NCBI RefSeq assembly: GCF_905475395.1
Contig: NC_058341.1
Location: 34,115,501 to 34,179,500, forward strand
Direction: 5' to 3'
Source: Chrysoperla carnea
Taxonomy: Eukaryota > Arthropoda > Insecta > Neuroptera > Chrysopidae
Length of the DNA: 64,000 bases
Position 1 is the first letter of the stretch. The number at the start of each line of letters is the position of its first letter. The translations under genes were made by a program, and so were the position numbers. The notes beneath the pieces are model-generated. The model saw only the letters and a list, made by a program, of their open reading frames with translations, was not told the DNA's origin and ran no database searches. Shown piece after piece: positions 53,011-64,000 of this stretch.

Positions 53011-53364
53011 ACTTGTTGTCTTAATAACATTAGGCTATTTAACCAATGATTAAATTTAACAATTTCTTGAATATGAAATACAACTAGTTTAGTATTCGTG
53101 CATTATTTTAGACGTTGCTATTTACACACTCTGGGAAAGGTCCTGGTGGATGAACATTGAACAATGTCTAAAGAAATTTTGTAATTGATTTAAATAACTT
53201 CCTGTGAGGTATAACCGAGGATCGAGGTGAGACTCGATTACCTCGTAGTGTCGGAGTAAAACTAGGTACTAATAAATCAGTTTTATTCCAAGTACAAAAC
53301 AGGTAATATTTTTTTTGATTATATTCGTGTTGGAAAGCATAATAAGTCTATTATCATATCATGT

Positions 53365-53725
53365 AGGTATACTATGTTTAGTCCCAAGTTGAAAAGTCCA
53401 TTTTCGATTGTCCGTCTGTCAGCTCGTCCGTAAACACGATAACTGAAATAATATGACCAACACAGGTTAATTGAATCTTGGGTCTGTAAGATCCATCTTG
53501 TACACCATTAGAGATAGAACAAAAGTTTAATAGTGAAAAATGTTCTTTTTTAAAAAGTAAACAACTTTTGTCTGAAAAGTTTTCTCGGAACCATATGATC
53601 AGTTATGTGTGTGTGACATCACAGTCCTGTTATATTTACTACTTTACTTACATGACGTAAACAAGCAAACGATTGCGTAATCAACACTGTCTATATATAA
53701 TATTTCAACAATTAACAGATGTCAT
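53365..53725 (-). repeat. Interspersed repeat family B, copy 3
   Basis: Same orientation as the 52495 copy, about 870 bp further on. Shares GGTATACTATGTTTAGTCCC, GTCCGTCTGTC, GAACAAAAGTTTAATAGTGA and TAATCAACACTGTCTATATA. It lacks the block with AGGTGTTCATAAAATC. Confidence 0.6.
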
Positions 53726-54596
53726 TGTATAATTATTTAAAAATATAATTATTTTAAATTTTAATTAATTAATATAAATTTATTTAATTAATTTAAATTT
53801 ATTTGTTACAATTTTGTTTATAACCCTACAGTTTACTTAATACGGGCAGCGTAAAATTACTGTTTGTCTGAATATTGTAAAGTGTTATAAGGTAAATTAC
53901 GGTACATTTATTATAAATTAAACTAGCACTAAATATGCTTAATTTTCAACACAATTTTCTATTTTCCATTTAGTGTAACATGGTTCTAACTTAGTATTAA
54001 ACTAATTTAGATCTCAAAAAATTTTTACTATAACTTTTATTATTTAATTTAATTTCACCGTCGCCTTAAATGATGATGAATATTCACCGGGAAGTCAGAA
54101 TTATTGACTCCGATAACATTCATGGTTCTTGCAACTTTTGTGACATTCTCTTTCGATTAAATTGAATAATGCAATAATTACTAAATAATTTCTAAAATCT
54201 CAGGGGTCGTCATACAAATTAATATCGTTAATAAATTCCTTTTCCACAAATATCGAATATGCTGTATTTTACTGCTGTATTTTGTGCATTTTATGATATT
54301 GTATATTTTTCAATTTTTGTAAAATCTTTTGTGCTTGATTACACTTACCCTCCCTTTCCATGAGTGCAATTGCCACCTTTCCCATATCCTTTTTTGTTTT
54401 CTACACGAATATTTTGTTTGTATCCCATTTGTAAAAATTCAATTTTGGACTAACGTTACATCAAGTTTTTAGTCCGTTCCTTTGCTCACCGTATAAAAAA
54501 TATATAATAATTCTTGATTTGGACTACCGTAAGGCTCAATAAAGTTCTTGATTTATAAAGTAGGTACCCATGTATAGTTTCCTCTCCATTTTTCAG

Positions 54597-54609
54597 GAAT
54601 TTCGTCAAA
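54597..54609 (+). other. Probable 5' UTR end of the DUF4728-like gene, after a splice acceptor
   Basis: CTCTCCATTTTTCAG ends at 54596, 13 bases before the ATG, whose context is GTCAAAATGG. This suggests that transcription starts in an unlocated upstream noncoding exon. The alternative is direct initiation downstream of a TATAAAA-like stretch near 54493. Confidence 0.4.
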
Positions 54610-55694
54610 ATGGTTTGCCGTTTGTCAAGTTGTTGTTGCTGTTCACTACGAACGGGAACTTTGATTCTTGGGTATTTCGGATTGGTAATATTTACCATAA
54701 TTCGCATCCACTAGTTAAATAAAGTGCTTTGTTACCTTTTTCAGATTAGCGGTATAATCACATTTTTCGATACTATAATTAATTTAGGATATATTTTTGT
54801 AAATGGCGGGTTAGAGTTTTCTAACGAGATACCAGACGGGGATCATAGCGCCTTTGCAACGTTGGCTACATGTAAGATAATTACTTTTTATAAATAATAC
54901 TAATAGACTTTTTATAAATAAATACACATTGATTCTACATTTTGGGCGTGAAAACGAAACAGACAGACAGAGTATTTTCTTATTTATAATATTAGTTTGG
55001 ATGAGCACCAAATTTTAAGCGTGTACCTTATTACTTAAGTTGGAACATATTAAAACTTTGGTTTAATCCTACGAACCTAAACATGTTTTTAAATTTATGA
55101 ATGTATTTTTTTTCCTCTTTCAGGCGTGGAAATCTATTATATCATAATTCTGGTTATATGTATACAAGGTGTTCTATTTAATTATTTATTATTGATTGGG
55201 ATTTATAAGGTGAACTATAAAATGTTTTTCATGTTTGGTGATCGAAATTAATTTTTATTTTTATCAACAGGAAGAACCTAAATTAATTAAGTTTTGTTTA
55301 ATTACTTCAAAATTATTTAAGATTTACGGATTATTGGTCTTAATTATATTAATCATGTTATCTTACGTACCAGACATGATTGAGGAATTAATTGGAAATT
55401 TATTAAAATTTGGTATTTATGAACATTATTTTAATTTTAAAATTTATAAATAATAGATCATTCGTCATTTTTATTGTTTCGCTAAGAAAATACTTGAAAG
55501 CCTCTTATGATTATCATTTTTCTGTTTTAGCATTCCACATATTTTTTTCATCGGTATTTTATAGCTACTATTTACAAGTTATAGGAAATGTAGAAAAAGA
55601 AAAGAAGTCACAAAAAGATGATTCCAATACCCCTCACAACACTTCTCAACACTTATCTAACGAAAATGATGTTTTTGTAAATGTAACTTTATAA
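54610..55694 (+). CDS. Four-pass membrane protein, DUF4728-like, five exons
   Basis: Exons 54610-54684, 54745-54871, 55124-55209, 55271-55412 and 55531-55694 join in phases 0, 1, 0 and 1 without a stop, giving 197 residues. All boundaries are GT-AG; introns are 60, 252, 61 and 118 bp. The N-terminus reads MVCRLSSCCCCSLRTGTLIL, the cysteine cluster plus SLRTG that I associate with the insect DUF4728 family. Membrane segments lie at about 17-44, 71-95, 112-132 and 144-162. The segment-2 end LLLIGIYKEEP and the segment-4 end FYSYYLQ also fit that family. The tail (163-197) is hydrophilic with NTS and NVT sites, which would be glycosylated only if lumenal. Function of the family is not known to me. 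An upstream acceptor (TTTTTCAG, ending at 54596) suggests a noncoding 5' exon. An in-frame weaker acceptor at 55500 would add ten residues. The family name is from memory of motifs. Confidence 0.82.
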
Positions 55695-55704
55695 TATACG
55701 TATT

Positions 55705-55935
55705 GTATTTATATCTCTATATCTCTATACATTATAAATGCGAAAGTAAGCATGTTTGTTTGTTTGTTTGTTTGTTTGATTGTTTCTTTGTTTGTTACGC
55801 TTTCACGCTAAAATTAGTGAATGGTTTTTAATGAAAGTGTACAGCAATCTAGCTCATAGTTCAGAATAACACATGAGATATGATTTATAGAGATATATTA
55901 ATAAAAAATAATAAAAATTTAAAAATTAATCTAAT
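55705..55935 (+). repeat. Interspersed repeat with TTTG run, abutting the 3' end of the DUF4728-like gene
   Basis: Starts about 11 bp after the stop codon with TATATCTCTATATCTCTATA. It continues through CATTATAAATGCGAAAGTAA, a run of TTTG units (about 55753-55797) and ACGCTTTCACGCTAAAATTA. The last two phrases are typical of common insect nonautonomous elements. The gene may borrow its polyadenylation signal from it (AATAAA near 55900). Confidence 0.55.
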
Positions 55936-56419
55936 TTGACATTACCATAAATTACAGATGTGTAGGGTACTTTTAAGACAGTCCCAATTTTTTAGACCTA
56001 GACGTTTAGAAGCTTGGAATGTAAATTATTGGAATATTTAGAAGATAATCGTGAATGACTTTATCGAGTGATAGAATGAGTGTCAATACATAGGCTGATA
56101 ACTTAACATTACAAGTCTGAATCTATTATAATATTGAATGTGTATTTAAGATAAGCTAATTTAAAGTTTCTGGGAAGTCCTTCGTATTCATTCCGTTTAC
56201 AACAGATCGTTTTGTACGATGTCCTATGTCCTTCCATACAACCGAAATTTTACCTCGCCTATCTCACAAAAGAGTAAGATTCAAGTTGCATTTTATCGCA
56301 ATATATCCCGTAGTTATAGGAACTGCGTGGTAAACAAGATTTTTCAATAGAATATTACCACTTGTATTTGTCTATCTTAGTTTAACACATGGGCAAAAGT
56401 ATCGAAATACAAATAAGTG

Positions 56420-56530
56420 AAAACAACCGAAAATGGGCTAATTAGGTAATTTTATAAACACCTATAGCAAAATTTTGTTCATAGCATTAATATTTTTAGG
56501 CGTTACAAACTTGGGACAAACTTTATACCA
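56420..56530 (+). repeat. Interspersed repeat family B, terminal fragment
   Basis: A short copy of the 3' part: TTTATAAACACCTATAGCAA, then TTTGTTCATAGCATTAATAT and GCGTTACAAACTTGGGACAA. It ends where a 41-bp tandem duplication begins. Confidence 0.55.
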
Positions 56531-56620
56531 TGCATACATGTAGTATACCTTGCATATTACATATATGCATGGTATAAAACTTAGTATACCTTGCATATTA
56601 CATATATGCATGGTATAACA
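56531..56620. repeat. 41-bp tandem duplication with inverted ends
   Basis: AGTATACCTTGCATATTACA followed by TATATGCATGGTATAA occurs at 56542 and again at 56583. The reverse complement, TTATACCATGCATA, stands just before at 56524, so the block can fold on itself. Confidence 0.7.
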
Positions 56621-57685
56621 ATAAAAAACAGTACTATAGTTGCAAAATGTTCTTAGACATTTAAAAAACTTTAAAGCATTCAATTACTTATTTTCTTTAA
56701 TTAAGTAATGAAATAGGTGACTCAAGAAATATTTACTTGTTATAAGAACATCAACAGCCAAGTAGATGCGTTTATTTCAACCCAGTAATTTTTTTCACTA
56801 TGTAGTTTATACAAAAAACTAACGTCGTTGATTTTTCAACGTGTTAAACCCGTAATATTTATATTAGAATCATCTTTAAGATATGGTAGATAAGTTTATT
56901 TATTTGTTTAAAATAATTATGCGATGTTTTAGTTATCAATTATTCAATAAATTTTGAAAATATCACCTACACAATTTCAATTAGCAGGTGGTAAGTAATA
57001 ACAATTATTGACACCTTGCGTATCTGGTGTTTATTTTGACATTAATTATATGATTGTTAAGTCTGATACGTTTTTATATTATTATACGTTGTTCTACTGA
57101 CACTTTTTTTTATCGAAAACTTTTACTTTGAATATTTTTTACTCCTATTCGTTAATTAGATTCAACCCGAGAACATTGGTTTCCTTAACTGGAAATAGAA
57201 GTTGAGGGGACCTAGTGTAGTGTACAGTTTAGTCCTTCACCGGGGCCAGTTGAAGATACAGCGACGTGAAGTTAGTGTCCAAAAGAATCTTGAAAAAAAC
57301 GTTATAATATCGTAAAAAAATACGTATTTATCAAACATAAATACATTAGGATAAGGTGTACCAAGAGTCAAATGTACCATGAATTATTCCGTAGTTTATT
57401 GGCAGATATTGATATTTACTGGGCCATTGAAATAAGAATATTTTATTAGAATGCAGGTATACTGAAGACTGGATGTTAATGTGTTTTTTTTAATAAACTA
57501 AAAATTAAAAGTTTTATCAAAAAGTAAAAATATTGATTCTTCTGACTGTCTATTTACAAATTGGCCAGTGTTTGAATGCAATTGTTTCATAACCCACACT
57601 CAACATAAATCATTGATTATTGATGAGGATTTCTTAAAATATTGAAATTAGTTTTAACGGCTGCACGTTTAACAGCTAGACTCAT

Positions 57686-60600
57686 ATGTATAGTCAGTTA
57701 CATCGGTGGTTTTATATTTGTTTTATCCTTGGTGAAGTTGTTATAACACATATTCCAGTTTTAAACTGAAATTTTTAAGGGGTAAAATTTCAAATACACA
57801 ATGTGATGTACCTTGGGTCTAATAACACAATGTACCATTGATGCATAATATTATATATGCAATAATTATATTCTTGTTTTTTACATGTAAAAAGAAGTAT
57901 CATTTAACCCGAGTTTATGAAAAATATCAGTTGAGTCTGTTAATGAACGCTTAAAGTAGTGGATACTTGTTTGGAGAATAGTGTTGGTTTTAAATAATTC
58001 TAGTGAAATTTTGGAGATAGAAAACAGACTGATGGGTTGTAGCATTATCTTATCATGGTACATTGGATAAATTTGCGAATTAAAAATACTTCATTATTTC
58101 ACTGATAGACTAGGCACGCTAATATCCATAGATATAATGGAGAGTAGGTGAGGGCTGCTACCCTCATCCATGTTTTTATGCCAGTGTTTCTAGAATTCTC
58201 CCGCCTTGGATCGAAAGCTGGCGCTAAAAGCTTAACTAATTCACTAAGTAATTACGCATACCTTGTTGTTTTTTAACACTTTCAAAGTGATTAAATTAAT
58301 TTATATTTATACAAATAAGGGCATAATTTATGTAGTTGTAAGTAGTTAAAATAAATATTTATCACTGAAAAAAAGTGAGAAATAAACTCCCTGAATAAAA
58401 GCATTTTATAAAAATGCAGATGTTTTTAAATTGTTTATTATTAGGTACTTGTTTATCTAATTTGTAGATTTTTATTTATGAATTTAGGTGATATTTGAGC
58501 AGTAAATTATAAAAATATATTGACAATTTAATAGGTAAACAACATTTTTGATAATCATCTATAACAACACAGGCTGATTTAAGTAACATTTACATGGAGT
58601 TTTAATTATTTATGGTCTCTTTATTTTGACTCTTTTTTGACTTTACCATTTGTTATGGTTTAACGTACCTATCAATATATTTTTTATGTTTAATTTAAAT
58701 ATTTGATTGCATTAACTATTAAAACCTTAAGCATTGTTGTTATGTAACAATTCCGTCCTACAAGGTGAATTTTAGATAGTATTACAGATATTTAACTAAT
58801 CTTTACATACGCAGATTGAACGTTCAATAGAACCTGATTTTCGGAATTTTTTTAATTAAAATTACTCGAGGAAAACAGTATAACAAAAATAACACTCTTT
58901 GCTTTGCTAGTGTACAATTCTCCTACTTAAATAAGATTTGTAAGCTCAAAGTTCCTGGGCTCAAAAATGCTATATTAGTTTTAATATATACTAAAAAAAT
59001 TGTAAAAATCACTCTTATCTCCTCATTCGTGGCTAGAATTTTCTCACAGCATATATGTTGTCGCTGGCTAAACATCGATACAAATCATATTACCAGAATT
59101 TTATTTCGATTTGACCTGAATTGGCGTTTGCCTTCACATCGTTTTTTGAAGGTTATTATGAGAAACTTGTGGAAACAAAACTGTTAAACTTTGGGATCTC
59201 AAAATCATGACACAATACTTTACATAAATAAAAAATAAATGTTAACTATCATAAAGAATAAGTCAGATGGTGAACTATGTTTAAATCGTCCAAGATCTCA
59301 AATACTTCTTTATTACTTTTGTTTGAACCTTATTCAATTCAAAAATATTTCCCCAATTAAAGCTGAAAATTCATCTGCAAATTTTACTTAATATTTACTC
59401 GCATACAATTAACTTTATTATGATACCTATATCACTTTTATGAGATGAATGTATTTGTTGAAAGTGGAATAACTTTTCTGTTTTAAATGGTAAATATTAA
59501 ATGACAAAAAGGTATCATTAGTCAAATGAATTAATTTATTAGAAATGATATTACATATGTTAACATTTGTTAAATCATGTACTGAACATCCTGCTTAAGT
59601 GTAAAATGAGCAGTTACCAAACGGTATGAAAATATAAACATGTAGCGACCTAGCAACAAATTGAACAGTGATTTCTAATACAGGATGACCAAATGAAGTT
59701 AATGCATTTTAAATTTGATGTAAAAGCAAAACAATGTGAGCCATCAACATGACATAAGATTTTACCATGGCATTTGAAAGGTACAATAATTTAATTTAAA
59801 TCGATACCTCGTAGAGGTTGCAACAAGGCTACTTTCTTTTAGAATTAATATAATCCATTCACATTTTTATACCGAACTGTTAATTTTTGTAAGTTTTAAC
59901 ATATCATTTTACTTATAAATTTACGATTTTTTCGTGAAATAATAAATTTGCTCGAATTTACAGGAATGTACTCCATTCCATCCCACTTTCCCTTAGATAA
60001 GCAAACTTTACCTTTTTTTCCTCAAATTGAATCATTTGCATGCGGCAATGGGCAATTTAAAATTATGTACAAAGAAAAATCTTCTAATACATTTGTAAGT
60101 AATAAAAAATTTAAAAAACTGGTAAAAAATAAAGTGCCATTTGAACTAACGCGGAGTGTGCTCCGCCAAGAACTATGTTACGCCATTTGTAAAAATTGTA
60201 CATATATTTTGGGATCCGAAAAAAATATCAATGGTACCTACTACACTATAATTGATGCTTGTTGCGCACACGGTATCTTTTCTAATTAAGCGTTGTCGTA
60301 TTGGTTCCATTTTCTGATCGAAAACCTGTCAATCAGAAAACGTTTTGTACCAAAACTTCTTGTACAAGGTACAAATATTGTACTCAACCTATAAAACTTT
60401 TGCATATCCCTAAATTCACAATTAGGTGTTTCACACTGGGACTATTTTTATCCAATAATTTTTTTTGCAATCTTTAGTTTCTACGACAATGGCTCTCAAT
60501 ACAATAATAATTGAGAATACATGTTCAGATAATACGATATCTTTATTGAAGTATGTAAATATCAAAGGTTTTCAAAAATGTAGTAAAATCTAGTTATTTG

Positions 60601-61364
60601 AATGTTTATCATATCTTAAAAAAGTACTAATACTTTTTGAGAGTTATATTCAAATGAATACAATACATAATGAAAATTATATTAAAAAATTTAAGAGAAT
60701 ATTTTAAATTATGCAAATTTTTTTCCCGTACTAAAAGTACAATACTAAACGCCCAGCTCATCAAAATACTATCTTTCTTCTTTCTGTAGAATCAAGCCGG
60801 GACACGTGAAGCAAAATACATATATGCTTTTTTAACGTCAATTGTGTGCATTGTTGTGGAAAAAAAAAGATTTTGTTGTCTACTATCTCATTTCATTACC
60901 TTTACTGTCCTTTAAAATAAAAATCGCTGAATACACGAAATCACTTACAATTTCCTTGTTATATTATACAATTAGATTATCCTTTATAAATACAGGATTC
61001 TTCAAGAAGTTACTTAATTGGAAGACATTATATCCACAAAAAAATTTTCCACTTGCCATATCCAAGATGTTAACACTTAAATGAGTGAGACGTGTATTTT
61101 AAGAACACCATATAAGAGTAATCTAAAATTTAAAATAAAAGAAACAGTGGTGAATTTGTAGGATATGACACCCTATTCCTTAGACGTCCGCTTTTTCTTT
61201 ATAACGACTTTTTCGGTTACATAGATCGGCGAATTTTAATAATAATTTTAACAGTCAAAATAAAGCATCCCTTTAAATTTGGTCTCCCCATAAATGTTAC
61301 TAGTTTATACGGACTTAAACCGAAATTAGATGAAATTGAAGTTTTAAAAATGAGAACTTTTTGA
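57686..61364 (+). CDS. Secreted six-cysteine protein, family not recognised, three exons (tentative)
   Basis: Exons 57686-57731, 59964-60272 and 61255-61364 join in phase 1 at both junctions and give 154 residues. The first exon encodes a short signal-like start, MYSQLHRWFYICFIL, ending at donor G/GTGAAG. The middle exon (acceptor GAATTTACAG, donor CACG/GTATCT) has a single CG, then LCYAICKNC (C-x3-C-x2-C) and DACCAH. The last exon (acceptor TTTTAACAG) encodes VKIKHPFKFGLPINV and ends at TGA 61362-61364. One N-glycosylation site (NGT) precedes the CC pair. Six cysteines and small size suggest a disulfide-bonded extracellular ligand or effector, but the spacing matches no family I know well. 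The middle exon is the best supported; the first exon is the weakest, being 2.2 kb upstream. A different 5' exon is possible. Introns are 2,232 and 982 bp. Confidence 0.45.
57732..59963 (+). other. Large intron of the six-cysteine gene model
   Basis: A 2.2-kb AT-rich stretch with no supported gene. If the first exon is wrong, this is simply intergenic. It contains a small low-repeat island near 58080-58220, which has CCGCC and GGCGC words but no open frame of interest. Confidence 0.35.
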
Positions 61365-61530
61365 AGGCAACATATATTTCGCCGTTTGATAATCACTGTA
61401 CTACCTCCAATTAGGAATTTAAAAGGATTCACATCGTATGTATTCATATTTATATTATACAAGACAACCGCAATTAATAATTCTGTTCTATCGAGGTTAC
61501 TTAATTATCATAAATTATGAATATAATACT

Positions 61531-61536
61531 AATAAA
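61531..61536 (+). terminator. Candidate polyadenylation signal of the six-cysteine gene
   Basis: AATAAA about 167 bp after the TGA at 61362-61364. It is the first canonical hexamer noticed downstream in this AT-rich region, so it is only a candidate. Confidence 0.3.
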
Positions 61537-64000
61537 GATTTCAAAAGAAACGGAAATGATTTGTAAATATTTTGTATTTTATTTTTTATATTTATAGATT
61601 CAAATATCATAAAGATATTTTATAATGTATTTTAATTATATCTAAACTGTTTTATTGTAATTAATTGATCTTTTATGTAAATATTTAGCAAATTTAGACC
61701 ACATTCAGTCAAGTGACTGGAATCTATATATCACTTCTAAATACAGGTGAATGTTTTGTCTTTTATGCTGAAATTAGAAATCGTTATAAATCGATTAAAG
61801 GCGATATTTATTTCATTACCAATATTTGACTATCAATTAGAATTTCAAAAAAACTACATGCAAGTAGTTATTTACGATACAATTTAGACAAGAGTATTTG
61901 TTAATGTATACGCATGCGAAATTTGCTCAACGAATGCCAAGCAGAAGTACAGAAGTACGTAAAAAATGTGTTATCACACGTATATCATTCAAAACTTTAT
62001 CTACGCCTCTAAAATTTGAAAATAATCGATAATTTAAAAGTAAATTTTGTCGTGGGTTACTATAGTAACTTGTTTTTAGTCGAGATTTTGACTGTAATTT
62101 GGCTAATTTGAGTGCTTCAAAATGATGTAATTACTTTTAAGCTAATTTGCTTGGTTGAAAGTGATTGCGGAAATGAACTATTTTTTACACGCAATGAGTG
62201 AGAAGAGTAGTTCTTAGCTCACGGACGTAGATATAATATTATCAACTACTAGGTCGATCATCATGTATGATATCAAAATTAGACTTCATTTCGGTTGTTG
62301 ACTTCTAAAATAATGGGGCGTAAATTTGGATAAATTGTTTAAGAATTTGTAAGGGATAATTAGTGCTCATATGTTATGTGGCCAAATTTTATGCTCTTTG
62401 ACAAAGGTTTTTTAATTATTTCAGTCTAAATACCTCCTATATGTGGACATATACACACATTTTAATGTACATATTTCGATACTTTGTTAGACTATGCAAC
62501 TTCTTAAACATTCATGAACCAAAAGTTGTATGCATTATGAACAAGTTTCCTTTTGTAGGTTTTTTTTGTGTACTTGAATTGTACTCTGACCTAGTAAATA
62601 ACACAAAAGCACAAAGAAAAAGTCATTGAAAGTTGGTTTCAGTGATCAGTTAAAGCTACACGTCCACGTACTTAAAGCCCTCAAGGAAAGATGGTGAATA
62701 AGGAGTGAGTAACTCTTTAAAGGAGACTTTTTCTCGCTTTTTACTTATATCTCAGTAATAAGTAATCCAGAAACCGTGTTTGTGCTTAAAATTAAAGAAG
62801 GTAAAACTCTTACAGAAAAGCTTGTAGTTAGTTTCTCATAATAATGTTTTCAAATTTTTAGGGTTTACAAAACATAGGTGTTCAAGAAACTAATTATTGG
62901 TGTTCTTATAGAAAATGCAGTGCATTGAAAATATTCAAATTTCCATCACATTTCTATATTTTAAAACTCATTACTTTTGCCTGTGTAAAAAGTTTAAATA
63001 TTATTCTAAATTTTAAAATTATCGCTAGTATACGAGAAAAATTAACTTTTTGTAGAAAATTAGATGTTCTTCAATTTTCATTGTTACAACGGAACTATTT
63101 CATCAAATCCTAGCAATATTTAATGGTAAATTTTTTTCTAATTATATTATATTTGTTGTTATAAATAAATATGCTAGCATCTTAAGCAAAATAGTCCTAG
63201 GTAGAAAATTTTGAAAAATCGTAAGCAAAAAAAATCAGGTTTGATATAAAAATGCACCTAAAAGACGGTCTTCGAACCGAAAAGAAAGCTATATCTCTAT
63301 ATCTATCTGAGCTTTAAAAACTACTACGATTTTCCATCTACACTCATTTTCCAGTTCTTGTCAAGCAAAAATTTACATATCTTTAAAAAAAAAAACCTTG
63401 TTTTTCTCCCAAATCGTTTACACGCTTTGTTGGAATATCTTTAGTCCAAAAACTATATTGAATGTAATAAATACATTTACTTTTTACAAGATGTCACCAA
63501 TTGTAAATACAATATGAAAACCCTTTAAAAAAATTATAATAAATGATGTTTTAAATATTTTTTTTTAATAAAGAGTAGTTTTTTTGTTAGTTTTGTAGAA
63601 TGATTGATGGTTTTTCGTAAAATATATCATCTCTACTATATTTTTATTATATATATGTTATACCTTTTACATTTCCATAATAAAACAATAGATTATTAAA
63701 ATAATGTCACCGTGTTTTTTAATATTCTTTTTTTGAGACTTTTTTTATATCCTTTAAATATATTTTTATCTGTTATTAATGATACTCTTTTAAGTATAAT
63801 AACAATGCAACCTGGGCAATGTGTGTCGTTTCAATGCTTATTTATAGACGCATAATTTCAATGAGAAAAAATTTCCAATCGTGTGTATCATTCATTTTCG
63901 ATTTTTATTAACTGACTTTTAGTATGTCCTGGTGGAATTTTGTAATTGATTTTAAACTATAACTTCCCAAGTGGATGACAATGCATTCATATAGCCCTAA
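61537..64000. other. AT-rich noncoding stretch
   Basis: I see no gene, RNA gene or clear repeat up to the window end. Confidence 0.4.

Noticed and set aside
54486-54707. 73-codon minus-strand frame as a gene
   Set aside because: It overlaps the first exon of the DUF4728-like gene and is explained as its antisense shadow.
60788-60920. Frame after a strong acceptor (TTTCTTCTTTCTGTAG) as an exon of the six-cysteine gene
   Set aside because: Its open frame is phase 0, whereas the preceding exon ends in phase 1; the exon at 61255 fits.
61217-61462. 81-codon minus-strand frame as a gene
   Set aside because: It overlaps the last exon of the six-cysteine gene model, which has a good acceptor and matching phase on the plus strand.

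Overview
The window is a strongly AT-rich, gene-poor stretch of an animal nuclear genome, almost certainly an insect. The evidence is short GT-AG introns of about 60-120 bp, a secreted protein with nine peritrophin-A (CBM14) chitin-binding domains, a small four-pass membrane protein whose N-terminus looks like the insect DUF4728 family, and old interspersed repeats of the kind common in insects. I cannot name the order or species. Nothing suggests a bacterial, organellar or viral origin.

Three gene models are supported. (1) On the minus strand at 40647-43123 lies a two-exon gene for a 791-residue secreted mucin-like protein with nine chitin-binding domains. Its start codon sits in a 7-base coding exon across a 101-bp intron. 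(2) On the plus strand at 54610-55694 lies a compact five-exon gene for a 197-residue four-pass membrane protein. Every phase joins cleanly, and every exon except the last two is too short to stand out as an open frame. (3) On the plus strand at 57686-61364 lies a tentative three-exon gene for a 154-residue secreted protein with six cysteines; I do not recognise its family. The three genes show no operon-like or pathway link.

The rest is mostly decayed repeat. Positions 1-31600 hold no complete gene: there are relics of several interspersed families, a Myb/SANT-like transposon fossil (9541-9732), a hairpin (12193-12317), two opposed copies of an element with a hammerhead-like motif (21.8 kb and 28.5 kb), a TA microsatellite and a few coding-like scraps. 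Positions 31635-35668 form a distinctive accessory block: a 72-bp satellite with dimer and tetramer higher-order structure, a DUF4806-like two-exon remnant, and a 390-bp element with 56-bp inverted ends and 30-bp internal repeats. A second repeat family (about 39.74, 52.5, 53.4 and 56.4 kb) surrounds the genes of the right half.

The observations most worth following are the satellite and foldback pair that share sequence words, the duplication of domain pairs in the chitin-binding gene, the unrecognised six-cysteine secreted gene, and the hammerhead-like repeat ends. No search could be run, so family names rest on motif recognition.
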